Origin: CAZRHR01 sp964578885
Lineage (GTDB): Bacteria > Bacteroidota > Bacteroidia > CAIKAF01
Direction: 5' to 3'
Length of the DNA stretch: 64,000 bases
Assembly (NCBI GenBank): GCA_964578885.1
Contig: CAZOEO010000011.1
Span: forward strand, 34,745 to 98,744
A model generated the notes under the pieces. That model made no database searches and had not been told where the DNA came from. It was given only the letters and a program-made list of their open reading frames with translations. Shown here piece by piece: positions 52,570 through 62,283 of the stretch. How positions within the stretch are numbered: position 1 is the stretch's first letter; every line of letters begins with the position of its first letter. Both the position numbers and the translations under genes were made by a program.

Positions 52570-55185
52570 ATGAACGCTAAGGAAATTCGCCAGATTTTTC
52601 TTGACTTTTTTCAGGAAAAAGGTCACCATATTGTCCCTTCTGCCCCCATGGTTCTGAAGAACGATCCCACCCTCATGTTTACCAATGCAGGGATGAATCC
52701 TTTCAAAGATCTGTTTTTGGGAAATGCAGAAGTGGTACAACCTCGTATCGCCGACACACAAAAGTGTTTGAGGGTTTCCGGAAAACATAACGATCTGGAA
52801 GAAGTAGGTTTGGATACCTATCACCACACCATGTTCGAAATGTTGGGCAACTGGAGTTTCGGTGATTATTTCAAAAAGGAAGCCATCGCCTGGGCCTGGG
52901 AACTCCTAGCCGACCGTTATGGCATCGACAAAGACCGAATGTATTTCACTTACTTCGGTGGAGATGATGCAGAAGGTTTGGACCCTGATTTGGAAGCCCG
53001 CGACCTCTGGGGACAATTTACCACGGCAGACCGCATTATTCCTGGATCTAAAAAAGATAATTTCTGGGAAATGGGCGATACCGGCCCCTGTGGTCCTTGC
53101 TCCGAAATTCACGTAGATATCCGAAGTGAGGAAGAAAGAAACCGCGTTTCCGGAAGATCTCTGGTAAACATGGGACATCCGCAGGTGATAGAAATCTGGA
53201 ACCTCGTTTTCATGCAATTTAACCGACTTGCCGACGGTCGCCTGCAACCTTTGCCCGCCCGCCACGTGGATACCGGCATGGGCTTCGAAAGGCTTTGTAT
53301 GGTCCTTCAAGGCAAATCATCTAATTACGATACCGACGTTTTTACGCCATTTATTCAGGCCCTGGAAAATAAAACCACCATTTCGTATGGCGTAGACGAG
53401 AAAGTAGACATTGCCATGCGGGTCATTTCCGACCATATCCGCGCCGTAGGCATCGCCATCGCCGATGGACAACTGCCTTCCAATACAGGAGCCGGGTATG
53501 TGATTCGCCGAATTCTGCGCCGCGCCATCCGTTACGGATTTTCCTTTCTCCAACTTCGCCAGCCCTTTATGACCGATTTAGTGGCTGTACTGCGCGAAAC
53601 CCTCGGCGGCACTTTCCCGGAAATCGCTGCCCAGGAAAAATTTATTGCCAAAGTAATTCGGGAAGAAGAAGTGTCTTTTTTGCGAACGCTGGAAAAAGGA
53701 TTGCATCGCATCAACGAATTGCTCGTGGTAACTCCTTTGGGTGCGCCGGTCTCCGGAGAAAAAGCCTTTGAATTGTATGATACGTTTGGGTTTCCTATCG
53801 ATTTAACCCGATTGATTGCTGCGGAAAATGGCAGAACCGTGGATGAAGAAGGATTCGACCAAGCTCTAAATGCCCAGAAAGAACGTTCTCGCGCCGTTGG
53901 AAAAACCGAAGCCGGAGACTGGGTCGTGCTGCAAGACAATAAACATATTCAATTTTTAGGCTACGATACACTCGAAGCCGAGGCGCATATTGTAAAGTAC
54001 AGAACGGTCGTTCAAAAAGGAAAAACCGAAGTCCAGGTGGTGTTGAACCAAACACCTTTTTATGCCGAAAGTGGCGGACAAATTGGTGATACCGGAAAAT
54101 TGGTTTCCGCCCATGAAACGCTCGAAGTACTGGACACTGTAAAGGAAAACGACCTGATTATTCACCGTGTAAACCGGATTCCGGAAGCGCCGGAAGCGTC
54201 ATTTACCGCGACCGTAGATGCCCAACGCCGGTTTGCCATTCGTGCCAATCACTCTGCCACACACCTTTTACATGCCGCTTTACGCGAGGTGCTGGGCAAG
54301 CATGTGGAACAGCGCGGCTCTTTAGTGACAGACACGGGTTTGCGATTCGACTTTTCCCATCCGGCCAAGCTCACCGCTGAGGAATGGGAAAAAGTGGAGC
54401 ATCTTGTGAATGAGAAAATCCGGGCGAACATTCCCTTAACAGAAAAAAGGGACGTGCCCATGGCCGAAGCCACGAATATGGGCGCCATGGCCTTATTCGG
54501 GGAAAAATACGGCGATAAAGTTCGCGTGATTACCTTTGATGCACTGTATTCTGTCGAACTTTGCGGCGGAACACACGTGGCTGCGACTGGTGAAATCGGA
54601 CTTTGTTTGCTGAAATCAGAAGCTTCGGTGGCCGCCGGAGTGCGTCGGATTGAAGCGGTTACGGGTGTACATGCATTGCAGGAAGCCGTCGGGTACAGAC
54701 AAACCCTGCAAGTGCTTCGGGAAAAACTGAAAAACCCCAAGGATCCAGTGCGTGGAGCAGACGCGTTGATTGAGGAAAATCAAAGTCTTACAAAAGCTTT
54801 AGCAAAGATTCGTGAAGCAGAAATAAAACGGCAAAGGACTGTATTGTGGAATGCTGCGGAGAAAATCAATGGAATACGTGTCTACAGTGGCACAGTAGAA
54901 TTTGATGCAGACTTTATTCGTCAATTGGCATTTTACTCAAAAACAGAGACCAAATTCATTATGGTGCTTGGAGTATCCCACCCTGAAAAGCCAGGTCTTT
55001 CTATTATGGTGTCGGAAGATTTGGTCGCTGAAGGAAAATCTGCAGTCGAGGTCATCCGCCAGGCTGCCACGCATATGCAAGGTGGTGGAGGTGGTCAGCC
55101 GTTTTTCGCCACCGCCGGCGGAAAGCAAAATGCCGGGCTTAAGAAGGCCATGGAAACTGCTGTATCACTACTCACGCAACCATAA
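52570..55185 (+). CDS. alaS: Alanyl-tRNA synthetase
   Basis: The ATG at 52570 (52564 is an alternative) gives the family N-terminus MNAKEIRQIFLDFFQEKGH and 871 residues. The catalytic core includes the PSAPMVLKNDPTLMFTNAGM block and DTGMGFERL. The editing domain has the zinc/catalytic motifs HSATHLLHAAL and CGGTH. The C-terminal C-Ala domain ends in a GGGGGQPFFATAGG block, also standard. A terminator follows at 55193. Confidence 0.98.
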   Translation: MNAKEIRQIFLDFFQEKGHHIVPSAPMVLKNDPTLMFTNAGMNPFKDLFLGNAEVVQPRIADTQKCLRVSGKHNDLEEVGLDTYHHTMFEMLGNWSFGDYFKKEAIAWAWELLADRYGIDKDRMYFTYFGGDDAEGLDPDLEARDLWGQFTTADRIIPGSKKDNFWEMGDTGPCGPCSEIHVDIRSEEERNRVSGRSLVNMGHPQVIEIWNLVFMQFNRLADGRLQPLPARHVDTGMGFERLCMVLQGKSSNYDTDVFTPFIQALENKTTISYGVDEKVDIAMRVISDHIRAVGIAIADGQLPSNTGAGYVIRRILRRAIRYGFSFLQLRQPFMTDLVAVLRETLGGTFPEIAAQEKFIAKVIREEEVSFLRTLEKGLHRINELLVVTPLGAPVSGEKAFELYDTFGFPIDLTRLIAAENGRTVDEEGFDQALNAQKERSRAVGKTEAGDWVVLQDNKHIQFLGYDTLEAEAHIVKYRTVVQKGKTEVQVVLNQTPFYAESGGQIGDTGKLVSAHETLEVLDTVKENDLIIHRVNRIPEAPEASFTATVDAQRRFAIRANHSATHLLHAALREVLGKHVEQRGSLVTDTGLRFDFSHPAKLTAEEWEKVEHLVNEKIRANIPLTEKRDVPMAEATNMGAMALFGEKYGDKVRVITFDALYSVELCGGTHVAATGEIGLCLLKSEASVAAGVRRIEAVTGVHALQEAVGYRQTLQVLREKLKNPKDPVRGADALIEENQSLTKALAKIREAEIKRQRTVLWNAAEKINGIRVYSGTVEFDADFIRQLAFYSKTETKFIMVLGVSHPEKPGLSIMVSEDLVAEGKSAVEVIRQAATHMQGGGGGQPFFATAGGKQNAGLKKAMETAVSLLTQP

Positions 55186-55192
55186 CATTAGA

Positions 55193-55216
55193 AGGAGGCC
55201 TTGTGCCTCCTTTTTT
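55193..55216 (+). terminator. alaS terminator
   Basis: AGGAGGC (55193-55199) and GCCTCCT (55205-55211), then six T. Confidence 0.88.
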
Positions 55217-55242
55217 GTATCTTTCTTCCTCAAACCGAACCC

Positions 55243-56376
55243 ATGAAACGTATTTGTTTTATACTTTTTATTACATTTATTTTTAGCCATTTAACTGCGC
55301 AGTTTGTGGTTGGAGAGAGGAATCTCACTTTCACCGATCCTGCACGGTCTGGCCGCCAGATTCCAATGCGAATATGGTATCCTGCGACCAGTGCCGGGGC
55401 GAATGCCACACCTGCCAATGGAAGTTTCCCTGTCCTTATCGTTGGTCATGGATTTCTCACCAATGTAGGTCCCTATCGCAATTTTGCGGATTCCCTGGTG
55501 CCACAAGGGTATGTGGTGGCGCTGCCGGGCACGGAAACTTCTGCTTCGCCGAATCATTTGAATTTTGGAAAAGACCTTCTTTTTGCCGGACAAGAAATGA
55601 TCCGTCAGGGAAGTCAGGAATCCGGTTTTTTTCTGTTTCAAAAGTTGAATGGACGGTTTGGACTCAGCGGCCATTCGATGGGAGGCGGTGCCACGTTTTT
55701 GGCAGGGGCTGAGGATATAAACCAAACGGCAAGTTGCCTGGTAGGTTATGCGCCCGCCAACACAAATCCGTCATCGGTGACCGCCGCCGCTTCTGTATCT
55801 ATTCCTTCTTTAATCATGGCAGGAGAGGCCGATCGGGTAACGCCGCCAGCTGCGAACCAGCAGCCCATTTTTGACAATCTTACCGGCTGCAAGGCCATTG
55901 TAACCATTCAGGGTGGCGGTCACTGCTTTTTCATGAATCCGGATTTTGCTTGTGATCTTGGCGAAACCTCATCATTAAGTCCCGTTTCCATTACCCGCGC
56001 GGTTCATCAGGCCCGGCAGTTTTCCGTATTGCGGCCTTGGCTGGATCATTATTTGAAACAAGATGCCAATGCATGGAACCGTTTTTTACAAGCCTCTACC
56101 GGAGATGGACTTACTCCCAACATCGTTTGTCAGCCGGCCGGATATGCTTCAACGGGAGAATGGTTACCCCAAATCAGCGGTCGGACATTTTTTCCAGGCC
56201 ATGGAAATACTACGCTACGCATATTTGATTTGAGCGGCAAGTTATTGTGGGAAAAGTCGGCTGCCACGCAAACGGGAGACATGTGGATTTTCCCGGACAG
56301 TGTATCATCGGGGCCTTGTGTGATTTATCTTTCCCAGGACGCCCTACAATATTCGAAAACTATTCATATTCCTTAA
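55243..56376 (+). CDS. Secreted alpha/beta hydrolase with T9SS-type C-terminal domain
   Basis: The ATG at 55243 (not the frame opening at 55201, which lies in the alaS terminator) gives 377 residues with a signal peptide (about 1-20). The hydrolase domain has PVLIVGHGFL (oxyanion region), the nucleophile elbow GLSGHSMGGG, an acid in IMAGEADRVTPP and a catalytic His in QGGGHCFF. It is of the dienelactone-hydrolase/PAF-acetylhydrolase type. The last about 65 residues resemble a T9SS type A sorting domain (TLRIFDLSGKLLWE...CVIYLSQD). The substrate is unknown. Confidence 0.82.
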   Translation: MKRICFILFITFIFSHLTAQFVVGERNLTFTDPARSGRQIPMRIWYPATSAGANATPANGSFPVLIVGHGFLTNVGPYRNFADSLVPQGYVVALPGTETSASPNHLNFGKDLLFAGQEMIRQGSQESGFFLFQKLNGRFGLSGHSMGGGATFLAGAEDINQTASCLVGYAPANTNPSSVTAAASVSIPSLIMAGEADRVTPPAANQQPIFDNLTGCKAIVTIQGGGHCFFMNPDFACDLGETSSLSPVSITRAVHQARQFSVLRPWLDHYLKQDANAWNRFLQASTGDGLTPNIVCQPAGYASTGEWLPQISGRTFFPGHGNTTLRIFDLSGKLLWEKSAATQTGDMWIFPDSVSSGPCVIYLSQDALQYSKTIHIP

Positions 56377-56392
56377 TTACAATAGGTTAAGT

Positions 56393-57106
56393 ATGCAAAA
56401 AAATGCATTGGTCACTGGAGCAAGTCGTGGCATAGGCCATGAAGTGGTTTGTCAATTGGTGGCGGCCGGATACGTGGTGTATGCCGGATATCGGACTAGC
56501 GTACCGGATTACGGCGAATATGCTTCATCCGTGAGGCCGATTCAATTGGACATGGAGCAGCCTGAAGATTATACCCGGATTTTCAAGCAGATTGAAGCAG
56601 AATTTGGGTATTTAGATGTATTGATCAATAATGCCGGGATTCAGATAGAAAACCGTGAATGGTCCAGCAACACTACGTTGAATGTGTCTATGGATATTTT
56701 GCGGAAGACCATGGAAGTTAACTTTTTTGCTTTGGTCGATTTTACCCGTATCCTTTTGCCTTTGATTGAGAAAAGTAAAGCCGGCCGTATTGTAAATGTA
56801 TCTAGCATCATGGGTTCGTTGAGTTTACATCAGAACCCGGAAGGTTTGGGTAACAATAAGCCATTTGCCTATGATGTATCGAAAACGGCTGTGAACCAGT
56901 TTACTATTCATTTGGCTCATGCATTAAAAGACACGGCCATCAAAGTGAATGCTGCGCATCCTGGCTGGGTGAAAACAGATATGGGAACAGATCGCGCGCC
57001 CTTGTCGGTGAAAGAAGGCGCCGCTACCTTGTTTCAATTGGCCATTTTGGGCGAAGATGGCGTAACCGGTCATTATCAACATATGGGAAAAGATCTTCCA
57101 TGGTAA
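56393..57106 (+). CDS. Short-chain dehydrogenase/reductase
   Basis: A 237-residue classical SDR. The cofactor motif is TGASRGIG near the N-terminus, NNAG follows (LINNAGIQ), and the catalytic triad is visible as Ser in NVSSIMGS and YDVSKTA (YxxxK). There is no signal peptide. The residue after the second strand (YAGYRTS) has a positive charge that would suit NADP. The substrate is unknown. It lies 16 bp after the hydrolase gene, so the two may share a transcript. Confidence 0.9.
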   Translation: MQKNALVTGASRGIGHEVVCQLVAAGYVVYAGYRTSVPDYGEYASSVRPIQLDMEQPEDYTRIFKQIEAEFGYLDVLINNAGIQIENREWSSNTTLNVSMDILRKTMEVNFFALVDFTRILLPLIEKSKAGRIVNVSSIMGSLSLHQNPEGLGNNKPFAYDVSKTAVNQFTIHLAHALKDTAIKVNAAHPGWVKTDMGTDRAPLSVKEGAATLFQLAILGEDGVTGHYQHMGKDLPW

Positions 57107-57151
57107 CTCATTGACAATATTTACGTAGAAGGTGTAGATAAATTATCCGAA

Positions 57152-57361
57152 ATGATGAAAAAGAACATGGGAACTGTAGATCGGCTGATACGCGTGGTAC
57201 TTGCCGTGGTGGCTTCAGGGTTATACATATCAGGAATGGTTACAGGTTTAGCAGGTGTAGGCGTGATGGTGTTGGGAGGAATTTTCCTCGCAGTTAGTTT
57301 TTTAGGTTTTTGTCCATTGTATGCCATTTTTGGAATAAAGACGTGTTCAACGCCCAAGTAA
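57152..57361 (+). CDS. DUF2892 small membrane protein
   Basis: A 69-residue protein with the N-terminal MKKNMGTVDRLIRVVLAVV block, two membrane segments, and the ending FLGFCPLYAIFGIKTC. This is the usual layout of the YgaP/DUF2892 family (PF11127). The two Cys residues near the end are family-typical. The role is unknown; relatives are often fused to rhodanese domains. Confidence 0.88.
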   Translation: MMKKNMGTVDRLIRVVLAVVASGLYISGMVTGLAGVGVMVLGGIFLAVSFLGFCPLYAIFGIKTCSTPK

Positions 57362-57423
57362 GAAGGACGACTTTTACGGAAGCCTGGCATAGATTCGCCC
57401 TCGACTTCGGGAGGAATTTTTTA

Positions 57424-57431
57424 TACCTTTG
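57424..57431 (+). promoter_or_regulatory. -7 box for pdhB
   Basis: TACCTTTG matches TAnnTTTG, 46-53 nt upstream of the pdhB start. Confidence 0.55.
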
Positions 57432-57476
57432 TGCCGGAGTGGATAAATCCACCCTTGAACAATAGCATTCACAGGA

Positions 57477-58457
57477 ATGAGAGAAATACAATTTCGGGAA
57501 GCTCTAAGAGAGGCCATGACCGAGGAAATGCGCTTGGACTCTTCCATTTTTATTTGTGGAGAAGAGGTAGCAGAGTATAATGGTGCTTACAAGGTAACGC
57601 AAGGCATGTTGGACGAATTTGGTCCAGGCCGGGTATTGGATACACCTATTGCGGAACTTGGTTTTGCAGGTATTTCCGTTGGCGCTGCCATGAATGGTTT
57701 GCGTCCAATTGTGGAATTCATGACGTTCAACTTCTCTTTGGTTGCCATTGACCAAATTATCAACAATGCCGCAAAAATGCGTCAGATGTCTGGTGGTCAG
57801 TTGAATATTCCTATTGTATTTCGTGGCCCTACCGGTTCTGCCGGTCAGTTGGCGGCCACACACTCACAAAGCTTTGACAACTGGTATGCCAACACACCAG
57901 GTTTGAAAGTAGTGGTGCCATCCAATCCTTATGATGCAAAAGGTTTGCTCAAAACGGCCATTCGGGACAATGACCCTGTGATTTTCATGGAGTCAGAACA
58001 AATGTATGGCGATAAAGGATTTGTACCCGAAGAACCTTATTTGATTCCAATCGGTTTGGCTAACGTGGTGCAAGAAGGGAAAGATGTGACTTTGGTATCT
58101 TATGGTAAAATGATGAAGGTGGTGATGGAAGCTGCCCGTCAGTTGGAAACCATGGGTATTCATGCTGAAGTAATTGACCTTCGCAGCCTTCGCCCTATTG
58201 ATTATGCGACCATCATTCAATCCGTGAAAAAGACCAATCGTTTGGTTTGCGTAGAAGAATCATGGCCGCTCACCTCCATGTCCACTGAAATTAGTTTTAA
58301 AGTGGCAAAAGAGGCTTTTGATTATCTTGACGCGCCTCCGCTGCGGGTTACCGGTGCGGATACGCCCATGGCCTACGCCCCTACCATGGTAGATACATTC
58401 CTTCCAAATCCGGAACGTATTATCCGTGCAGTGCGTAGCGTCATGTACCTGGACTGA
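57477..58457 (+). CDS. pdhB: Pyruvate dehydrogenase E1 component, beta subunit
   Basis: A 326-residue subunit of the E1 heterotetramer that decarboxylates pyruvate with thiamine diphosphate. The transketolase-pyrimidine domain has GEEVAEYNGAYKVTQGM and IAELGFAGISVGAAM, and the C-terminal domain has EVIDLRSLRPID. No alpha subunit gene is adjacent in the window, so it must lie elsewhere. A short A/T-rich hairpin (58462-58482) separates it from rnr. Confidence 0.96.
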   Translation: MREIQFREALREAMTEEMRLDSSIFICGEEVAEYNGAYKVTQGMLDEFGPGRVLDTPIAELGFAGISVGAAMNGLRPIVEFMTFNFSLVAIDQIINNAAKMRQMSGGQLNIPIVFRGPTGSAGQLAATHSQSFDNWYANTPGLKVVVPSNPYDAKGLLKTAIRDNDPVIFMESEQMYGDKGFVPEEPYLIPIGLANVVQEGKDVTLVSYGKMMKVVMEAARQLETMGIHAEVIDLRSLRPIDYATIIQSVKKTNRLVCVEESWPLTSMSTEISFKVAKEAFDYLDAPPLRVTGADTPMAYAPTMVDTFLPNPERIIRAVRSVMYLD

Positions 58458-58461
58458 AGCG

Positions 58462-58482
58462 AAATATCTACTTTAGATATTT
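58462..58482 (+). terminator. A/T-rich hairpin between pdhB and rnr
   Basis: AAATATCTA (58462-58470) pairs with TAGATATTT (58474-58482). The T-tract is short, so termination would be partial at best. Confidence 0.35.
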
Positions 58483-58515
58483 TCCCTTCCGGTCTATGAC
58501 CAATTCGTTTTTTAC

Positions 58516-60687
58516 ATGGCCAGGAAAGGACCAACCAAACGCGATTTTAACAAAAAACGCGCTACCTTCTCAAAAATGATTGAGAAATATTTCCGAGACA
58601 ACCCCGGAAGTAGCTTGAACTATAAGCAGTTATCTGCGCAATTGGGTGTTGCTCCAGAGGACGATTTTTCCCGATTGCTTGTCCGCGAAGTGTTAGATCA
58701 CCTAACCACGAAAGGAATCATCAATGCAGATGAACATGGAAAATACTCGCTCCATACCTCTAAAGGTTATGTCATAGGGCGAATAGATATGACCAGTTCA
58801 GGTAAGGCTTACCTTATCGTAGAAGGCATGGAGAAAGATGTGGTGATTCAGCCACATAATACATTTACCGCCCTGCATGGCGATACGGTTCGCGCTTTTC
58901 TACTCGCCAAAAGAAAGAAATCGAACTTAGAGGGAGAAGTGGTGGAAGTGCTTGAACGAGCACGAGAAGAATTTGTGGGCACCCTGGATGTGAGGGAAAA
59001 TTTTGCTTTTTTCCTTCCCGATTCAGATCGGATGCCGATGGATATTTTTATCCCTTTATCCAAATTGCACGAAGGGCAGCACGGTAAAAAGGTATTGGTT
59101 CGGATTACAGAATGGCCGGACCATAAAAAAAATCCCATTGGAGAAGTGATTCGTGTGCTGGGAACACCTGGCGAAAACGAAACCGAGATGCATGCCATTT
59201 TGGCGGAATATGGCTTCCCTTCTGCTTTTCCTGAGGAAGTAGAGGCATATGCTGAAAGCATCAGTTTTAGTTTAGACCCAAAAGAAATTGCCAAAAGGAG
59301 AGATTTACGAGGTGTAACCACCTTCACCATTGACCCGGAAGATGCCAAAGACTTTGATGATGCATTGAGCTTTAGGGTATTGCCCAATGGACATGTGGAA
59401 GTGGGAATTCATATTGCAGACGTATCCTATTATATGCCTGAAGGAAGTGCATTGGATATCGAAGCTTTTAAACGAGCAACATCTGTGTATTTGGTGGATC
59501 GTGTTGTGCCGATGTTGCCTGAAAAGCTGAGCAATGGGGTATGTTCACTCCGCCCAAACGAAGATAAATTTACTTTTTCTGCCATTTTTGAAATGGATGA
59601 AAAGGGAAATGTTCATCAGGAATGGTTTGGACGCACTGTCACGCATTCCGTTCGTAGATTTTCCTACGAGGAAGCCCAGAAAGTCATTGAAACCGGAGAA
59701 GGTGACTTGCACGAGGAAATCAACTGGTTGTGGAAAGTTGCGTCAAGACTAAGAGATCAGCGATTTTCCGAAGGCGCGTTACGCGTATCTCAGGCGGAAG
59801 TGAAGTTTAAATTGGATGTAAAAGGCAAGCCCCTTGGTGTGTTTTTCAAAATAACGAAGGAAGCCAATCATCTTATTGAAGAGTTTATGTTGCTGGCGAA
59901 CCGAAGGGTGGCTTCTTTTTGCGGGGAAAAGCGCCGGCGTCAGGATCCTGTTCGCACTATGGTGTACAGGGTGCACGATAGTCCGGACATGGATAAACTC
60001 AGGGAGTTTAAAAAGTTTGTGGCCAAGCTTGGTTACAATTTAGATTTAAGCAACAAGAAAGCCGTAGCCCAAAGCATCAATCAATTGCTCGCCGATGTAA
60101 AGGGGAAGCCCGAGCAAGGCATGATCGAAACGTTGAGCATACGTAGTATGGCCAAGGCCATTTATACGACGAAGAACATAGGGCACTACGGATTGGCTTT
60201 TGATTTTTATACCCATTTCACTTCACCCATTCGCCGTTATCCGGACGTCATGGTGCATCGCCTTTTACAGCATTATCTGGAAGGAGGTGCTTCGGTTCCG
60301 GAAGAACCACTGGCCAAGAAATGCGTTCATTCTTCCGCCCAGGAAAAACGTGCGACAGAAGCAGAACGCGCGTCTACCAAGTATAAGCAGGTGGAGTATA
60401 TGTCGCAACACATTGGAGAAGTCTTTGATGCCATTATTTCCGGTGTCACAGAAAGAGGTTTATTTGTAGAAATCGTTGAAAACAAGTGCGAAGGAATGGC
60501 GCGGCTTCGGGAAATGGACACCGATTTTTACGTGTTCGATGAGAAGAATTATTGTGTTCGTGGCCAGCGTTCAGGACGGGTTTTCCGATTGGGTGATCCC
60601 ATTAAAGTGAGGGTGAAGGCCGCCAATTTAGATAAGCGTCAATTAGATTTTAAATTGATTTTAGATGAAGAGGATTTGTATTCGTAG
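58516..60687 (+). CDS. rnr: Ribonuclease R
   Basis: A 723-residue 3'-5' exoribonuclease. It has an N-terminal helix-turn-helix and cold-shock domains (to about 230). The RNB catalytic domain has the Mg2+-binding Asp cluster in DPEDAKDFDDAL. A C-terminal S1 domain (about 625-715) includes GVTERGLFVEIVE. The Lys-rich start (MARKGPTKRDFNKKR) is usual for the phylum. Its end overlaps the downstream lipoprotein gene by 23 bp. Confidence 0.96.
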   Translation: MARKGPTKRDFNKKRATFSKMIEKYFRDNPGSSLNYKQLSAQLGVAPEDDFSRLLVREVLDHLTTKGIINADEHGKYSLHTSKGYVIGRIDMTSSGKAYLIVEGMEKDVVIQPHNTFTALHGDTVRAFLLAKRKKSNLEGEVVEVLERAREEFVGTLDVRENFAFFLPDSDRMPMDIFIPLSKLHEGQHGKKVLVRITEWPDHKKNPIGEVIRVLGTPGENETEMHAILAEYGFPSAFPEEVEAYAESISFSLDPKEIAKRRDLRGVTTFTIDPEDAKDFDDALSFRVLPNGHVEVGIHIADVSYYMPEGSALDIEAFKRATSVYLVDRVVPMLPEKLSNGVCSLRPNEDKFTFSAIFEMDEKGNVHQEWFGRTVTHSVRRFSYEEAQKVIETGEGDLHEEINWLWKVASRLRDQRFSEGALRVSQAEVKFKLDVKGKPLGVFFKITKEANHLIEEFMLLANRRVASFCGEKRRRQDPVRTMVYRVHDSPDMDKLREFKKFVAKLGYNLDLSNKKAVAQSINQLLADVKGKPEQGMIETLSIRSMAKAIYTTKNIGHYGLAFDFYTHFTSPIRRYPDVMVHRLLQHYLEGGASVPEEPLAKKCVHSSAQEKRATEAERASTKYKQVEYMSQHIGEVFDAIISGVTERGLFVEIVENKCEGMARLREMDTDFYVFDEKNYCVRGQRSGRVFRLGDPIKVRVKAANLDKRQLDFKLILDEEDLYS

Positions 60688-61141
60688 TTTCTTCTTTGTG
60701 TTTCTCATGTTTTCTGTGTTAGGTTGTGGGGAAAAGAATAACTCCTCCTCCGGGACAGGAAGCGACGTGCCGTTGGTAGAAAAGCCTCATGTAAAGCCTA
60801 TTCCACCCATTGCGCCGCTGGAATTGATGGAAAGTCCGCATATGGATGGGAAACGTGTTGCGACAACCATAGACATTGATTCTACCCGCGCCGTTTTTTC
60901 CATGAAGCCACAAGGAGTGCTGCATCAGGCGTTACCATTAAGAATGCCCTATATGGTGTATTCTCTAACGGATGCTCATCGAGATACGTTAATGGTGATT
61001 ATCCAATGCGAGCGAATAGGTGAAGACACCTTGGTTGGCGTACGCACCAGTTGGAATAAATATTTTATGACGCACTTTCGTAATGTAAAGTGTGCGACCC
61101 ATTTGCGACCGATTGGCCAGGATGCCTTCGGGGGAATCTAA
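60665..61141 (+). CDS. Putative lipoprotein, unknown function
   Basis: A 158-residue protein with a signal peptide and lipobox FSVLGC (Cys21), then a Ser/Gly-rich linker and a Pro-rich segment (VKPIPPIAPLE). The C-terminal half contains RTSWNKYFMTHFRNVKCATH. No family is recognised. The start overlaps the rnr end by 23 bp in a different frame. Confidence 0.65.
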   Translation: MKRICIRSFFFVFLMFSVLGCGEKNNSSSGTGSDVPLVEKPHVKPIPPIAPLELMESPHMDGKRVATTIDIDSTRAVFSMKPQGVLHQALPLRMPYMVYSLTDAHRDTLMVIIQCERIGEDTLVGVRTSWNKYFMTHFRNVKCATHLRPIGQDAFGGI

Positions 61142-61189
61142 CATGGTTGTTAGACCTTTTTCAGACTTTTCAACTTTCGGGAATTCCCT

Positions 61190-61197
61190 TATTTTTG
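61190..61197 (+). promoter_or_regulatory. -7 box for efp
   Basis: TATTTTTG matches TAnnTTTG, 17-24 nt upstream of the efp start codon. Confidence 0.55.
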
Positions 61198-61213
61198 CAC
61201 AAAATCAAAAAGT

Positions 61214-61774
61214 ATGGCCAAAGCGTCCGATTTATCAGTGGGCAGTTTTATTCGTTTCAATAATGAATTAGCCCAAGTGGTGGAATTTCAGCACCGCACC
61301 CCCGGAAACCTGAGGGCCTTTTATCAGGCTAAAATGCGAAATGTCCGCTCGGGCAAGCAATCAGAATATCGTTTCCGAACAGATGAGGAAGTGGATATTA
61401 TTCGGGTTGAAGATCGTGACCTTCAGTTTTTGTACAAAGAAGGCAATGCTTTGGTATGTATGGATAATGAAACATACGAGCAATACAGCGTAGAAGAGCA
61501 TCATTTTGGAGAATCTGCCAAGTTTTTGAAAGAGGGAATGATGGTTCGTGTGGCCTTTGATGGCGACAATCCGGTGTCTGCGCTTCCTCCAAAGTCAGTG
61601 GATTTGGAAGTGACGTACACCGAACCCGGATTAAAGGGAGATACCGCGAACCGCGCCTTAAAGCCAGCTACGGTTGAAAATGGAGCCACGGTGATGGTGC
61701 CGCTATTCGTAGATTCAGGTGAAAAAATTCGTGTGAATCCTGCAACTGGAGAATACATCGAAAGAGTGAAGTAA
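61214..61774 (+). CDS. efp: Elongation factor P
   Basis: A 186-residue factor that relieves ribosome stalling at proline runs. All three beta-barrel domains are present, ending in GEKIRVNPATGEYIERVK. The domain I loop tip reads RTPGNLRAF. At the place of the modified Lys34 of Escherichia coli EF-P (PGKGQAF) there is Asn32, so lysylation at this position is not possible. This loop is, from memory, common in Bacteroidota. Confidence 0.96.
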   Translation: MAKASDLSVGSFIRFNNELAQVVEFQHRTPGNLRAFYQAKMRNVRSGKQSEYRFRTDEEVDIIRVEDRDLQFLYKEGNALVCMDNETYEQYSVEEHHFGESAKFLKEGMMVRVAFDGDNPVSALPPKSVDLEVTYTEPGLKGDTANRALKPATVENGATVMVPLFVDSGEKIRVNPATGEYIERVK

Positions 61775-61815
61775 CTGCTTTTTCTTCTGCCTTCTTAAGG
61801 AAGGTGCAAGAAGTC

Positions 61816-61870
61816 GAATCCGCATGATTCGTGTGCCAAGTGCGCTCGTATCATGCGGATTTCCATTTTT
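61816..61870 (+). terminator. efp terminator
   Basis: AATCCGCATGAT (61816-61827) pairs with ATCATGCGGATT (61849-61860) over a 21-nt loop, followed by TCCATTTTTATT. Confidence 0.7.
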
Positions 61871-62283
61871 ATTCGATGACAAGCGTTTGTTATCTGGCTT
61901 AGGTGGATGGTTTTGAATGGATCGTTCAAGGGACTAATACTGAGTTTTGGGCATTTAAAATCAGTAAATTCTGATATGGATTCCGGCGTTAGTCGGAGTC
62001 TTCCTTGATTGAGGTTACGATGCCAGATTGAGATGTTAGCAGTTTATCATGTTTTACATTCTAAACTAAACCAGTTAAATATGGGTATAGTTTGCATTGT
62101 TTTTGACCTCTTTTTACTTTTTAAGTAAAATGAAATCTCATAAAATTGAAAATTGAATCCAAATAAAAACATTTAATATTAATGGATTATAACATAAAAA
62201 ACAGATTTTTTTCAGTAAAAAAATAAACAGAAACCTTATTAAAATAAAAAATAAATATATTGTATTACCTAAACTTAATTGAT
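61871..62283. other. A/T-rich gene-free stretch upstream of the glycine-rich gene
   Basis: No supported gene or repeat. The last 180 bp are very A/T-rich, as expected for a promoter region, but no exact TAnnTTTG box was found. Confidence 0.45.
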
